A stretch of 64,000 bases of DNA from JAJCYX01 sp965243825 (GTDB lineage Bacteria; Chloroflexota; Dehalococcoidia; Lucifugimonadales; Lucifugimonadaceae). Below the pieces are notes generated by a model, which was given only the letters and a program-made list of their open reading frames with translations, did no database searches and was not told the DNA's origin. This document shows, in pieces, positions 26,467-33,345 of this stretch. The first letter of the stretch is position 1, and the number at the start of each line of letters is the position of its first letter. Made by a program: the position numbers and the translations under genes. The stretch covers positions 310,001 to 374,000 of the forward strand of contig CBDEVT010000001.1 in NCBI GenBank assembly GCA_965243825.1, read 5' to 3'.

Positions 26467-27477
26467 ATGCCTGAAGAGATCAACAGACAATGGACTTTGG
26501 CGGCGCGTCCGAGCGGGTTCCCTGAGGAATCCGACTTCAGCCTTCAAGAGGTTGAACTGCCTGTGGCGCGGCACGGTGAGCTGCTCATCAAAATCGAATA
26601 CCTGTCACTTGACCCCTACATGCGTGGACGGATGAACGCGGGGAAGAGCTACACGCCGGGAGTGTCGATAGGCGAGGTGATGACCGGTGAAGGCGTCGGA
26701 GTTGTTGTTGAGAGCAAAGCAAACGGCTTCACACCGGGTGATCACGTCGTAACCCGCACGGGCTGGCAGGAATATGCCACCGCGCATGTCTCAGCGGTTC
26801 GCAAGGTGGATCCGTCAGTAGCACCTGTCTCTACGGCATTGGGCATTCTGGGAATGCCAGGGCTCACGGCCTATTTCGGGACCTTCAGCGTTATTGATCC
26901 CAAGCCAGGAGAGGCGTTCGTGGTCTCAGCCGCCAGCGGAGCGGTTGGGGGCGTTGTAGGACAGCTTGCAAAGATGGCCGGATGCCGAGTTGTTGGTACA
27001 GCCGGTTCGGATGAGAAGATCAACTACATCGTCGAAGAGTTGGGGTTCGATGCCGGAATCAACTACAAGACGGAGAACGTCTCAGAGCGCCTTGCGGAGT
27101 TGTGTCCAGATGGCATCGACGGCTACTTCGACAACGTTGGCGGAGAGACCACTGATGCCGTGCTCGAAAACCTAGCGACCGGCGCAAGGATCGCCATCTG
27201 CGGGCAGATCGCTCAGTACAACGATGTTGAGCAGGCAATGGGACCTCGTAACCTACGGGCGCTGCTAGTTGCCCAGGCAAAGATGCAAGGATTCCTTGTT
27301 TACCAGTTCAATCAGCAGCATCCTGCGGCACTGAAGCGACTGTCACATTGGGTTTCCGAAGGCACGCTCAAGTACAAAGAGGATGTCGTCGAAGGCTTCG
27401 AGAACATGCCACGGGCGTTTATCGGCATGCTGCACGGAGCCAACTTTGGCAAGCTGGTGATCAAACTGAGTGAGTGA
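26467..27477 (+). CDS. NADP-dependent medium-chain oxidoreductase (CurA / 2-alkenal reductase type)
   Basis: The 336-residue protein is a zinc-free medium-chain dehydrogenase/reductase. It shows LSLDPYMRGRMNAGKSY, the Rossmann segment VVSAASGAVGGVVGQLAKMAG, RVVGTAGSDEKI and DGYFDNVGGETTDAVL, hallmarks of the prostaglandin reductase/CurA group, which reduces alpha,beta-unsaturated aldehydes or ketones with NADPH. ATG 26467 follows a perfect AGGAGG 6 bases upstream; in-frame codons back to 26353 lack one. The zinc-binding lobe of alcohol dehydrogenases is absent. It is a single-gene unit with a hairpin terminator 58 bases downstream. Confidence 0.92.
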   Translation: MPEEINRQWTLAARPSGFPEESDFSLQEVELPVARHGELLIKIEYLSLDPYMRGRMNAGKSYTPGVSIGEVMTGEGVGVVVESKANGFTPGDHVVTRTGWQEYATAHVSAVRKVDPSVAPVSTALGILGMPGLTAYFGTFSVIDPKPGEAFVVSAASGAVGGVVGQLAKMAGCRVVGTAGSDEKINYIVEELGFDAGINYKTENVSERLAELCPDGIDGYFDNVGGETTDAVLENLATGARIAICGQIAQYNDVEQAMGPRNLRALLVAQAKMQGFLVYQFNQQHPAALKRLSHWVSEGTLKYKEDVVEGFENMPRAFIGMLHGANFGKLVIKLSE

Positions 27478-27534
27478 ACAGGTCCGGCCCACCTCCGTGC
27501 TAACGGACCCCAACTCACCTAGCCATCAAAAAGA

Positions 27535-27562
27535 GACCCCTCGCCTTCTGTAGCGAGGGGTC
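27535..27562 (-). terminator. Hairpin terminator, shared by convergent genes
   Basis: GACCCCTCGC (27535-27544) pairs with GCGAGGGGTC (27553-27562). On the minus strand it is followed by TCTTTTTG, a good U-tract for the gene at 27588; on the plus strand by a shorter CCTTTAG for the oxidoreductase. The same arm sequence recurs in the hairpins at 28582 and 29305. Confidence 0.85.
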
Positions 27563-27587
27563 CCTTTAGCTTCGTACGACTCTCGCG

Positions 27588-28226
27588 TTACGGGCACGAA
27601 ACGTCTGTATCGTCTCCGAACACAACGATGCTGCACCCGTCGGTAGCAGTGACCGTGTTGTCATCCCCGAATGCATCCGCCTTCGACCCATCTCCAGTGG
27701 CTGTAAGCGTGTTCCCGGACCCGGCAGCGAAAGTGGACGCATCACCTATCGAGGTAGTGGTGTTGTTAGAACCTACGGCGATTGATGTGGCGCTATCGCC
27801 GATTGCATATACCTCGTTACCTTTACCAGATGCAGCGGCGAGCGCGCCCTCACCATCGGCCACTAATGTGTTGCCTGAACCGGTTACCGATGCTGTTGCA
27901 AATGTTCCAGTTGCCGAAGCCGTGTTGTCATTCCCTCGTGCAGTTGCCCGAGAATAGTCTCCGCTGGCAATTGCCGTATTGCCGGTACCCTCACCAGTAG
28001 ATGCTCTGGCTCCGTCTCCGAACGCCATAGCTCGGTTGACTTCCGATCCACCATCGGTTGAAACACATTCTGCAGTCCCATTCGGGTTTCCGCCGGTGTG
28101 ACCGTTGACAGAGATGCAAACGTTGCCACCAGCAGCGGCTGAACCGGCTAACGCGGCCTGGCTTGTTACGGCGGTGGCAGTCAGAGCTACTGCGAGCGCG
28201 ACAAGTCCAAATAAGAACTTCCTCAT
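27588..28226 (-). CDS. Secreted 18-residue-repeat protein, YadA-head-like beta-roll (copy A)
   Basis: The 212-residue protein has a clear Sec signal peptide (basic start, hydrophobic 4-22, cleavage near ALA-GS). A conserved Cys-containing N-terminal segment NVCISVNGHTGGNPNG follows. About seven tandem units of mostly 18 residues come next, each GDxAxAxAxG-xxNxxTAx-like, and a short C-terminal segment with two Cys. The Gly/Ala/Asn periodicity resembles the left-handed beta-roll of YadA/Hep-Hag heads, but there is no coiled-coil stalk or membrane anchor. AAGGGG lies 7 bases before the ATG. It is paralogous to the gene at 28635. Function unknown. Confidence 0.75.
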   Translation of the reverse strand: MRKFLFGLVALAVALTATAVTSQAALAGSAAAGGNVCISVNGHTGGNPNGTAECVSTDGGSEVNRAMAFGDGARASTGEGTGNTAIASGDYSRATARGNDNTASATGTFATASVTGSGNTLVADGEGALAAASGKGNEVYAIGDSATSIAVGSNNTTTSIGDASTFAAGSGNTLTATGDGSKADAFGDDNTVTATDGCSIVVFGDDTDVSCP

Positions 28227-28265
28227 CTTAGATCCCCTTCATTGAGGTTCAGACATTCAAATCAC

Positions 28266-28286
28266 GCCGGGAGTGCCGGGATTCTA
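28266..28286 (-). promoter_or_regulatory. 21-bp leader/promoter motif, copy 1
   Basis: On the minus strand it reads TAGAAT followed by CCCGGCACTCCCGGC, 40 bases before the ATG of the beta-roll gene at 27588. TAGAAT looks like a -10 box, but the conserved part extends 15 bases downstream and no conserved -35 is visible at standard spacing. Confidence 0.65.
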
Positions 28287-28444
28287 GCAGGGTGATTGGG
28301 ACTGGCAGTCACCTTGTGTAACGCATGAACCTCAACGGCAACTGCCCTCCCCTGCTGGGTGGAACTTTCAGTCGGTCAGACGACCAACGTTCGCTGTTTA
28401 CGTGGGCTTTGCAGATGCAGTCAGAACCCTGCTTGACCACCGTT

Positions 28445-28460
28445 GTTAACATGCGTTAAC
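28445..28460. promoter_or_regulatory. GTTAAC direct repeat, possible operator
   Basis: GTTAAC at 28445-28450 and again at 28455-28460 are spaced exactly 10 bases, in the roughly 300-base gene-free stretch upstream of copy A. The same arrangement (GTTAAC-N4-GTTAAC) occurs at 50755-50770 in another long gap. Direct repeats one helical turn apart fit OmpR-family binding. No experimental or family match is available. Confidence 0.3.
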
Positions 28461-28581
28461 TTATATGGCCCTCGGATGTTCCTGCGGAGCCCTGGGGCTG
28501 ACTATGAGTTAGCTCCAGTGTGTGCAGATCAGGTCCGGCCCACCTGGCCGCCAAACGGGCCCCAACACCCTGCCGTCAACA

Positions 28582-28612
28582 AGAGACCCCTCGCCAAAGG
28601 CGAGGGGTCTCT
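28582..28612 (-). terminator. Hairpin terminator
   Basis: AGAGACCCCTCGCC (28582-28595) pairs with GGCGAGGGGTCTCT (28599-28612) around AAA, a 14-base perfect stem. It lies 23 bases beyond the stop of the beta-roll gene at 28635. The following minus-strand tract (TGTTG) is only moderately U-rich. Confidence 0.75.
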
Positions 28613-28634
28613 AATGTTTCTTCCGAATTTCGTA

Positions 28635-29219
28635 CTAAGAGCAGGATTCGTCTATGTCATCGTCAAAGATGAGGATGATGCACCCGTTTTCGGCTGAAAG
28701 CGTGTTGTTGTCCCCAACGGCGACTGCTACCGAACCATCACCATTTGCGGTAACGTTGTTGTTAGTGCCAACAGCTGCCGCCTCCGATCCAGCAGTTTCA
28801 GCCGTCGTGACGTTGTTTAGACCAACCGCGAATGCCTCTGAATCATCACCTTCAGCTGTCGCGGTGTTGGTCTCCCCGAATGCGAACGCTTCAGCATCGT
28901 CTCCGACTGCTGTGGCTACGTTACCGGCACCGACTGCACCGGCGGCAGCGTTGTCGCCTTTCGCTATAGCCGTATTGTCTACTCCGCCCGCAAATGCAGT
29001 CGCACCGTCACCAAACGCCATCGCTCTGTTGACATCCGAGCCTCCATCTTCCGAACCACACTCAGCCGTACCATTCGGGTTTCCACCTGTGTGACCGTTA
29101 ACAGAAATGCAGACGTTGCCACCTGCCGCTGCCGAACTGGCTGACGCCTCATGACTCGTTATGGCCACGGCAGAAAGAGCTACGACGAGCGCGACAAGTC
29201 CAACTAAGAAATTCTTCAC
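28635..29219 (-). CDS. Secreted 18-residue-repeat protein, YadA-head-like beta-roll (copy B)
   Basis: The 194-residue paralogue of the gene at 27588 shares the signal peptide, the NVCISVNGHTGGNPNG segment and the two-Cys C-terminus. Six units of 18 residues are very regular, for example GDDAEAFAFGETNTATAE and GDDSEAFAVGLNNVTTAE. The start is GTG at 29219: the in-frame ATG at 29234 lies upstream of and includes the AAGGGG ribosome binding site, and copy A has a stop codon at the equivalent place. Export and a beta-roll fold are inferred; a surface or matrix role is possible. Confidence 0.75.
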   Translation of the reverse strand: MKNFLVGLVALVVALSAVAITSHEASASSAAAGGNVCISVNGHTGGNPNGTAECGSEDGGSDVNRAMAFGDGATAFAGGVDNTAIAKGDNAAAGAVGAGNVATAVGDDAEAFAFGETNTATAEGDDSEAFAVGLNNVTTAETAGSEAAAVGTNNNVTANGDGSVAVAVGDNNTLSAENGCIILIFDDDIDESCS

Positions 29220-29256
29220 CGAAATCCCCTTCATTGAGTTTTGGCAGTCGAATCAA

Positions 29257-29277
29257 GCCGGGAGTGCCGGGATTCTA
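29257..29277 (-). promoter_or_regulatory. 21-bp leader/promoter motif, copy 2
   Basis: The minus-strand sequence is identical to the copy at 28266-28286 (TAGAAT then CCCGGCACTCCCGGC). It begins 58 bases before the GTG start of copy B, close to the spacing in copy A (60 bases). Confidence 0.65.
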
Positions 29278-29304
29278 ACGGACAGTCATGATCCGCTGAT
29301 TACG

Positions 29305-29335
29305 AGGACCCCTCGCTGGATATAGCGAGGGGTCC
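29305..29335 (-). terminator. Hairpin terminator
   Basis: AGGACCCCTCGCT (29305-29317) pairs with AGCGAGGGGTCCT (29323-29335) 33 bases beyond the stop of the secreted protein gene at 29368. It shares its core with the hairpins at 27535 and 28582. The U-tract is poor, so it may act mainly as an RNA-stabilising stem. Confidence 0.6.
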
Positions 29336-29367
29336 TGTTGGTTACCACTGTGCGTGCGGCTCTAAAG

Positions 29368-29721
29368 TTACGGCAGCGGAAGTGGATTCGGTATGTCTCC
29401 ACAACCGGTCAGGGGGGTTATCGGCTCAAGTGGCACTACAACGTTGCCGGCCTTGAACAGCGCTCCCTGAACGAATGGTGATCCGCCTGGGACTCCGGTG
29501 TGGACCGAGTCGTGGTGCGCCGAACCTCTGAGTACCTTTCCTGCGGCGAACTCAACACATCTGTTGTAAGAAATGCCGCCTTCGCCCAGTTCTGCCCTGA
29601 CAAGCATGACGTGGCCGTGGGGTGGTACCTCTCCCCAGTCACCACCGTTGGCGAGGGCAACGCCACCGATAGCTGCTGTCGCCAATAGACCAACAGCAAA
29701 TGCGAGCAATCTTCTCCTCAA
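29368..29721 (-). CDS. Small secreted protein
   Basis: From the TTG at 29721 the protein has 117 residues and begins with a textbook signal peptide (MRRRLLAFAVGLLATAAIGG, cleavage after VALA). AAGGAGAG lies just upstream of this TTG. The ATG at 29751 would put that ribosome binding site inside the gene and add ten polar residues. The mature part has two Cys and segments HGHVMLVRAELG and RGSAHHDSVHTGVPGG. No family recognised. It is the third cassette of the run with hairpin, gene and 21-bp motif. Confidence 0.65.
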   Translation of the reverse strand: MRRRLLAFAVGLLATAAIGGVALANGGDWGEVPPHGHVMLVRAELGEGGISYNRCVEFAAGKVLRGSAHHDSVHTGVPGGSPFVQGALFKAGNVVVPLEPITPLTGCGDIPNPLPLP

Positions 29722-29751
29722 ATTTTTCTCTCCTTGACCTGACTCTGACAT

Positions 29752-29772
29752 GCCGGGAGTGCGGGGAGTCTA
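29752..29772 (-). promoter_or_regulatory. 21-bp leader/promoter motif, copy 3
   Basis: The minus-strand sequence is TAGACT then CCCCGCACTCCCGGC, differing at two positions from copies 1 and 2. It begins 51 bases before the TTG start of the secreted protein gene at 29368. Confidence 0.6.
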
Positions 29773-29866
29773 GCAGTACTGCGGGGGTATCATGCAAATC
29801 CCGCATATGTCTGGTCTAACTGCTAAGGTGCCTGGTCAAGAGAACACCGGATTCAAGAGGGTCGTA

Positions 29867-30160
29867 ATGTACGGATCGATATTCAAAATGACAGCGAAAC
29901 CCGGCAAACGCGACGAAGTGATCGCAACCATGGAGGCCTGGAGACACGAGGTCAAGCCGATATCTGGCGTTAGGGGTGGCTGGCTGCTCAAGTCGGATTC
30001 GAACTCGGATCAGTTGATAGCGGTGGCGATTGCACCTGATGAAGAGTCTTATCGCAAAAATGCAGATTCTCCAGGTCAGAACGAATGGTACGAGAAGGTT
30101 CGTAGCCTGCTGGTTGACGACCCAGAGTGGAATGACGGCGAGTTTCTGGAGATGGAGTAG
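29867..30160 (+). CDS. Antibiotic biosynthesis monooxygenase (ABM)-like small protein
   Basis: From ATG 29867, with GAGGG upstream, the protein is 97 residues: MYGSIFKMTAKPGKRDEVIA, a helix ATMEAWRHEV, GGWLLKSDSNSDQLIAVAI, then EESYRKNADSPGQNEWYEKV. This is the dimeric alpha/beta-barrel pattern of ABM/Dabb proteins, with the common W/Y helix near the end. Members include small monooxygenases and stress proteins, and no substrate can be named. An in-frame ATG at 29792 adds 25 residues without a ribosome binding site. Confidence 0.7.
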   Translation: MYGSIFKMTAKPGKRDEVIATMEAWRHEVKPISGVRGGWLLKSDSNSDQLIAVAIAPDEESYRKNADSPGQNEWYEKVRSLLVDDPEWNDGEFLEME

Positions 30161-30189
30161 TTCTGACCGTGCTGCGCCGGTTGATTTGA

Positions 30190-30210
30190 TAGGATGCCGC
30201 CACTCCCGGC
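30190..30210 (+). promoter_or_regulatory. 21-bp leader/promoter motif, copy 4 (plus strand)
   Basis: TAGGAT then GCCGCCACTCCCGGC on the plus strand, with three differences from copy 1. It begins 52 bases before the ATG of the secreted gene at 30242. Orientation follows the gene, as in the other three copies. Confidence 0.6.
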
Positions 30211-30241
30211 ACCTCTACATTCAACTTCTGAGGGACACCTC

Positions 30242-30706
30242 ATGATTAGACGTGTCAGCATCGTTCTCATCGGCTCTTTCGTCGCGGCAGGATTGCTTAC
30301 AGCCGTCGCAGGAGCTCATCCGATCAAAGTCAGCCCGAAAGGCCAGGGCAACGCCCATACCGGTTCAGTCGGACCAGAAGGTCATGCTCCAGGAATAAAG
30401 GTCGCCTGTGAGCGGACGTCGGGCAACAAATCTGCAGTGAGTTTCGAAGGCCCGTGGATCGATCCTTGTGATCCGTCTAGCGGCTTGCCGCCCACGAACA
30501 CACCGGTGCCGCCTACAGCAACCTTTACTCCCGTTCCACCGACCGCAACGTTCACGCCTGTTCCGCCTACCTTGACTCCAACACCCATTCTGCCGACGCT
30601 GACGCCGACCGCGACGAACACGCCTACGCCTATTCCGCCGACGCTGACGCCGACCCCGACGAACACCCCGACACCAATTCCACCGACACCTACGCCGTTT
30701 GACTAG
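30242..30706 (+). CDS. Secreted Thr/Pro-repeat protein
   Basis: From ATG 30242, with GAGGGACACC upstream, the protein has 154 residues: a signal peptide (MIRRVSIVLIGSFVAAGLL, cleavage near AGA-HP), a middle region with two Cys, and a C-terminal third made of PPTxTPxP repeats such as PTATFTPVP and PTPTNTPTPIP. Such tails are common linkers in secreted Chloroflexota proteins. Here nothing follows the tail, so it may be a cell-wall-spanning or glycosylated stalk. It carries the same 21-bp leader motif as the three minus-strand secreted genes. Confidence 0.7.
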   Translation: MIRRVSIVLIGSFVAAGLLTAVAGAHPIKVSPKGQGNAHTGSVGPEGHAPGIKVACERTSGNKSAVSFEGPWIDPCDPSSGLPPTNTPVPPTATFTPVPPTATFTPVPPTLTPTPILPTLTPTATNTPTPIPPTLTPTPTNTPTPIPPTPTPFD

Positions 30707-30810
30707 TTCGAGAACTTCGACTTTCGAGTGCCAACATCAGGTTTCTTGACAGATGGAGTGGAGACAGAAAAAGTTGGGTTTCAATCTGAGGGACAAGCAC
30801 GGAGGGATAC

Positions 30811-31200
30811 ATGACGAACGCTAAAGAGGGTGTTTACGAAGCAAGCAGGCGACTTGAGGCAGCTCTCGCTGCGGGGGATGCCGCTGCATGGGCAGCCGAG
30901 TACACGAGCGATGCGAGGCTTATGCCACCGGAAACCCCGGCCATTACCGACCCGGAAGCGATCCAGGGTTACTGGCAGGCTGTGATCGATATGGGGATAA
31001 AAAGCATCGTCTTGCGAACTCTTGACCTTCAAGACATGGGCGACACCGCAATAGATGTCGGAGAAGGCGACCTCGTTCTGGAAAATGATGACGGGCGTGT
31101 TGAGTTTGGCGGCAAGTTCATCGTGATCTGGAAACGGCAAGCAGACGGCACGTGGAAGATGCAGCAAGACTGCTTCAACTTCGACGCACCGATGGGTTAG
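30811..31200 (+). CDS. SnoaL/DUF4440-like (NTF2 fold) protein
   Basis: The 129-residue protein begins at an ATG after GGAGGG. It matches the NTF2-like cone fold: helix EASRRLEAALAAGDAAAWAAEYTSDARLMPP, then ITDPEAIQGYWQAVIDMG, followed by paired strands ending FIVIWKRQADGTWKMQQDCFN. The DGTWK(M/I) ending is characteristic of DUF4440/SnoaL-like proteins. These act as small isomerases, hydrolases or ligand-binding proteins, and no specific role is evident. A bidirectional hairpin follows. Confidence 0.85.
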   Translation: MTNAKEGVYEASRRLEAALAAGDAAAWAAEYTSDARLMPPETPAITDPEAIQGYWQAVIDMGIKSIVLRTLDLQDMGDTAIDVGEGDLVLENDDGRVEFGGKFIVIWKRQADGTWKMQQDCFNFDAPMG

Positions 31201-31277
31201 TCAGAACAGCCAGAGAGTCAATGTGGCGGATTAGAAGCTGCCCGGCATCTCAACTCGAACCTGATACAGAAATGACA

Positions 31278-31305
31278 AGAGCCGAGGCTATGTAGCCTCG
31301 GCTCT
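31278..31305. terminator. Bidirectional hairpin terminator
   Basis: AGAGCCGAGGC (31278-31288) pairs with GCCTCGGCTCT (31295-31305) around TATGTA, then TTCTT on the plus strand. It separates the SnoaL-like gene from the convergent tRNA-Gly. Confidence 0.85.
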
Positions 31306-31317
31306 TTCTTGTTCACA

Positions 31318-31393
31318 TGGAGCGGAAGACGAGATTCGAACTCGCGACCTTCTCCTTGGCAAGGAGACGCTCTACCAGCTGAGCCACTTCCGC
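31318..31393 (-). tRNA. tRNA-Gly (GCC)
   Basis: The minus strand folds into a cloverleaf: GCGGAAG acceptor (31387-31393) pairs with CTTCCGC (31322-31328), the D arm has GGCTCAGCTGGTAGAGC, the anticodon stem TCTCC/GGAGA encloses loop TTGCCAA, the T arm has GAGTTCGAATCTC, and TCCA follows with CCA encoded at 31318-31320. Confidence 0.95.
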
Positions 31394-31733
31394 ATTACCT
31401 AAACAATATGCGCTGCGGGCAGGTGCGGTCAAGACTGATCGGCTCATGACAGGTGAGAAGTATTGAGCATACCTTTGCTGCTTTTGGCTATCTCATGAAC
31501 TTCATCCAGACTCACTACACACCGGCGAACTTCCACTCCGAGATACGAACGGTACCTAACGGCGGTCCATTAGACGCACCCATCGTTGATCGTCGATTAC
31601 ACGTTAGAGATGAAAAACGTTGTAACGTGGACTGCGTGAATACCAGCCGAGGCTTGGTTGTGTACCGGACGCCTGAAGGTTTTTAGGGCGCCAGTTGAGT
31701 GGTAACCAGCCGAGAGATCGAAAGTGACAGGTA
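31394..31733. other. Non-coding stretch upstream of the polysaccharide locus
   Basis: 340 bases separate tRNA-Gly from the glycosyltransferase gene. One 77-codon frame at 31453 has no ribosome binding site or domain character and is not called. Promoters for the tRNA and for the glycosyltransferase must lie here. Confidence 0.5.
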
Positions 31734-32939
31734 GTGACTGAAATATTTGCGTACGTAGTGATCGCACTCGCAGTTGTGCTGCTCATTCCGATCTCCTACT
31801 TGCTTCTGCTCACTCTGAGCGGACTTCTGTACAGGTGGCTGGGGGCAACGAAGCCAAGCAACAGCCGGCCTGTCACCCGGCTCGCGGTGCTCGTACCAGC
31901 GCACAACGAAGAGGTCTTGCTGCCTCGGCTCATGAAGAGTATTGCAGAGACCAGGTATCCGGCTGAATTGCTCGATGTATTCATAGTGGCGGACAACTGC
32001 ACGGATGGGACAGTTAAATCAGTGGATGGCTTTCCATGCGAGGTGTTCGAACGCCACAACGATGAACTGATTGGCAAAGGGCACGCGCTGGAGTGGTTAC
32101 TGGAGCAGATCTCAGATCGAACGAAGTCTGTTGATGCCTACGTGTTTTTGGATGCCGATTGCGAGATTTCTCAAAACTTCTTCACAGTCCTCGATTCCAA
32201 GTTCAGGAATGGTGAAGAGGCCGTACAGACTCACTACACAACGGCTAATCCTACCGAGACCTGGGTTTCATCACTCCGGCACCTTGCACTACTGCTAATG
32301 CACCACACCAGACCGTCTGGCAGAGAGGTCTTAGGCCTTTCCTGTGGAATCTTCGGCACCGGTATGGCACTACACCGCTCTGTTATCGACAGGTTCGGAT
32401 GGCAGACACATGGCTTAGCGGAAGATGTTGAATACTTCATGCTCCTGACTGAGCACGGTATTCGTGTCAGCTACGCACGTGATGCTGAGGTGATCTCAGC
32501 AATGCCAGCATCACTTAAGGCGTCGAAAACACAGAACGAACGATGGGAGAAGGGCAGACTTTCGGTCGCCAAACGTTACTTCGTCCCGTTTGTGTTAGGT
32601 GGTGTGCTTTCGCGGTCCGCCTTGAAAATCGATGCGGGGATTCAGCAAACCCTCCCTCCACTTTCCCTAGTCGGCCTTGCAAGCATCACATTGCTTGTCA
32701 TTAGCCTGTTTACTGAGAGCGGTCTTGCTGTAGCATTGAGCGTCGCCGCGGTAGCAGCACTTGCAACGCACGCCGTCGTAGGGATCGCAATGGCGCGTCC
32801 CCCTCTCAAAGCGCTACTCGCCGTCGGATACGTTCCCTGGTATGTGATGTGGAAATTGGCCCTGTATGCCCGGTCGATGAGACCCGGTGGACAGAAGTGG
32901 GTGAGGACCGAACGCCCGGACCAGGGATCGTCTTCCTGA
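31734..32939 (+). CDS. Membrane glycosyltransferase, family 2
   Basis: The 401-residue protein starts at a GTG. It has a hydrophobic N-terminal segment (5-32), a GT-A domain with LAVLVPAHNEEVLLPRLM, VADNCTDGT, and FLDADCEIS as the DxD motif, an EDVEYFMLLTEHG acid segment, QNERWEKGR as the QxxRW-type motif, and C-terminal membrane segments around 290-345 and 360-375. This layout is shared by processive synthases of the BcsA/NodC/IcaA type and by smaller family-2 enzymes. It precedes the polysaccharide operon by 406 bases and probably adds or polymerises a sugar at the inner face of the membrane. Confidence 0.88.
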   Translation: MTEIFAYVVIALAVVLLIPISYLLLLTLSGLLYRWLGATKPSNSRPVTRLAVLVPAHNEEVLLPRLMKSIAETRYPAELLDVFIVADNCTDGTVKSVDGFPCEVFERHNDELIGKGHALEWLLEQISDRTKSVDAYVFLDADCEISQNFFTVLDSKFRNGEEAVQTHYTTANPTETWVSSLRHLALLLMHHTRPSGREVLGLSCGIFGTGMALHRSVIDRFGWQTHGLAEDVEYFMLLTEHGIRVSYARDAEVISAMPASLKASKTQNERWEKGRLSVAKRYFVPFVLGGVLSRSALKIDAGIQQTLPPLSLVGLASITLLVISLFTESGLAVALSVAAVAALATHAVVGIAMARPPLKALLAVGYVPWYVMWKLALYARSMRPGGQKWVRTERPDQGSSS

Positions 32940-33345
32940 CGACTGGTTAGCTTTCTCCCGGACGACGGCTGAAACGCGGCTGATGGATATCTCGTTATCT
33001 ACGCGTAACGAACGAGTGGCAGAATTGCGCGCGGCGATTCCGAATTTGTCGAATTCCTGTGTGAGCCTGTTGGCTATCCGCTGGCGCACCGAGGGGCCGT
33101 GGCTGTGCGCCTGACTGTTAGCGGGTTGCTAACCGTAAGACACGTCGGCGGGGGCTGGCCACCCATAGTCTGAGATTACGAAGAAAACGCACGGTGTTTT
33201 CACAACTTATTCATCAGTTGACGCAGGTAGTTAACGAGTCGTACTCAAAGCGGGGCGTATCGTTTAACATCCTGACAGGGACCGGTCTGCGATGAGATTG
33301 CGTCAAGAACGCCAGACATCGCAGATCCAAGGGAGCAGCAGGTAA
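32940..33345. other. Leader region of the exopolysaccharide operon
   Basis: 406 bases without a credible gene. GTTAGC-GGGTT-GCTAAC at 33117-33133 is a perfect inverted repeat, either an operator or a small hairpin. TTGACG at 33218-33223 could be a -35 box but lacks a good -10 at 17 bases. The stretch most likely holds the promoter for the genes from 33346 onward. Confidence 0.5.

Larger units (their letters stand above)
27479..29277. repeat. Tandem segmental duplication carrying two beta-roll protein cassettes
   Basis: The block starting CAGGTCCGGCCCACCT at 27479, right after the oxidoreductase stop, recurs at 28530. Each copy continues through a CCCCAAC segment, a hairpin with arms ACCCCTCGC/GCGAGGGGT, a paralogous secreted-protein gene and an identical 21-bp leader motif (28266-28286 and 29257-29277). 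The start offset is 1051 bases and the motif offset 991, the difference reflecting repeat-number change and indels in the genes. The two copies are clearly diverged, so the duplication is not recent. Confidence 0.75.

Noticed and set aside
27588..29219. CRISPR-like regular repeats of about 54 bases
   Set aside because: The periodicity comes from 18-residue protein repeats in an open frame; bases are not conserved between units as in a CRISPR array.
31453..31686. 77-codon plus-strand frame upstream of the glycosyltransferase
   Set aside because: No ribosome binding site, no hydrophobic or domain pattern, and poor residue composition.
33218..33246. Sigma-70 promoter TTGACG with -10 at 33241
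   Set aside because: The -10 hexamer GTACTC is too far from consensus to call.
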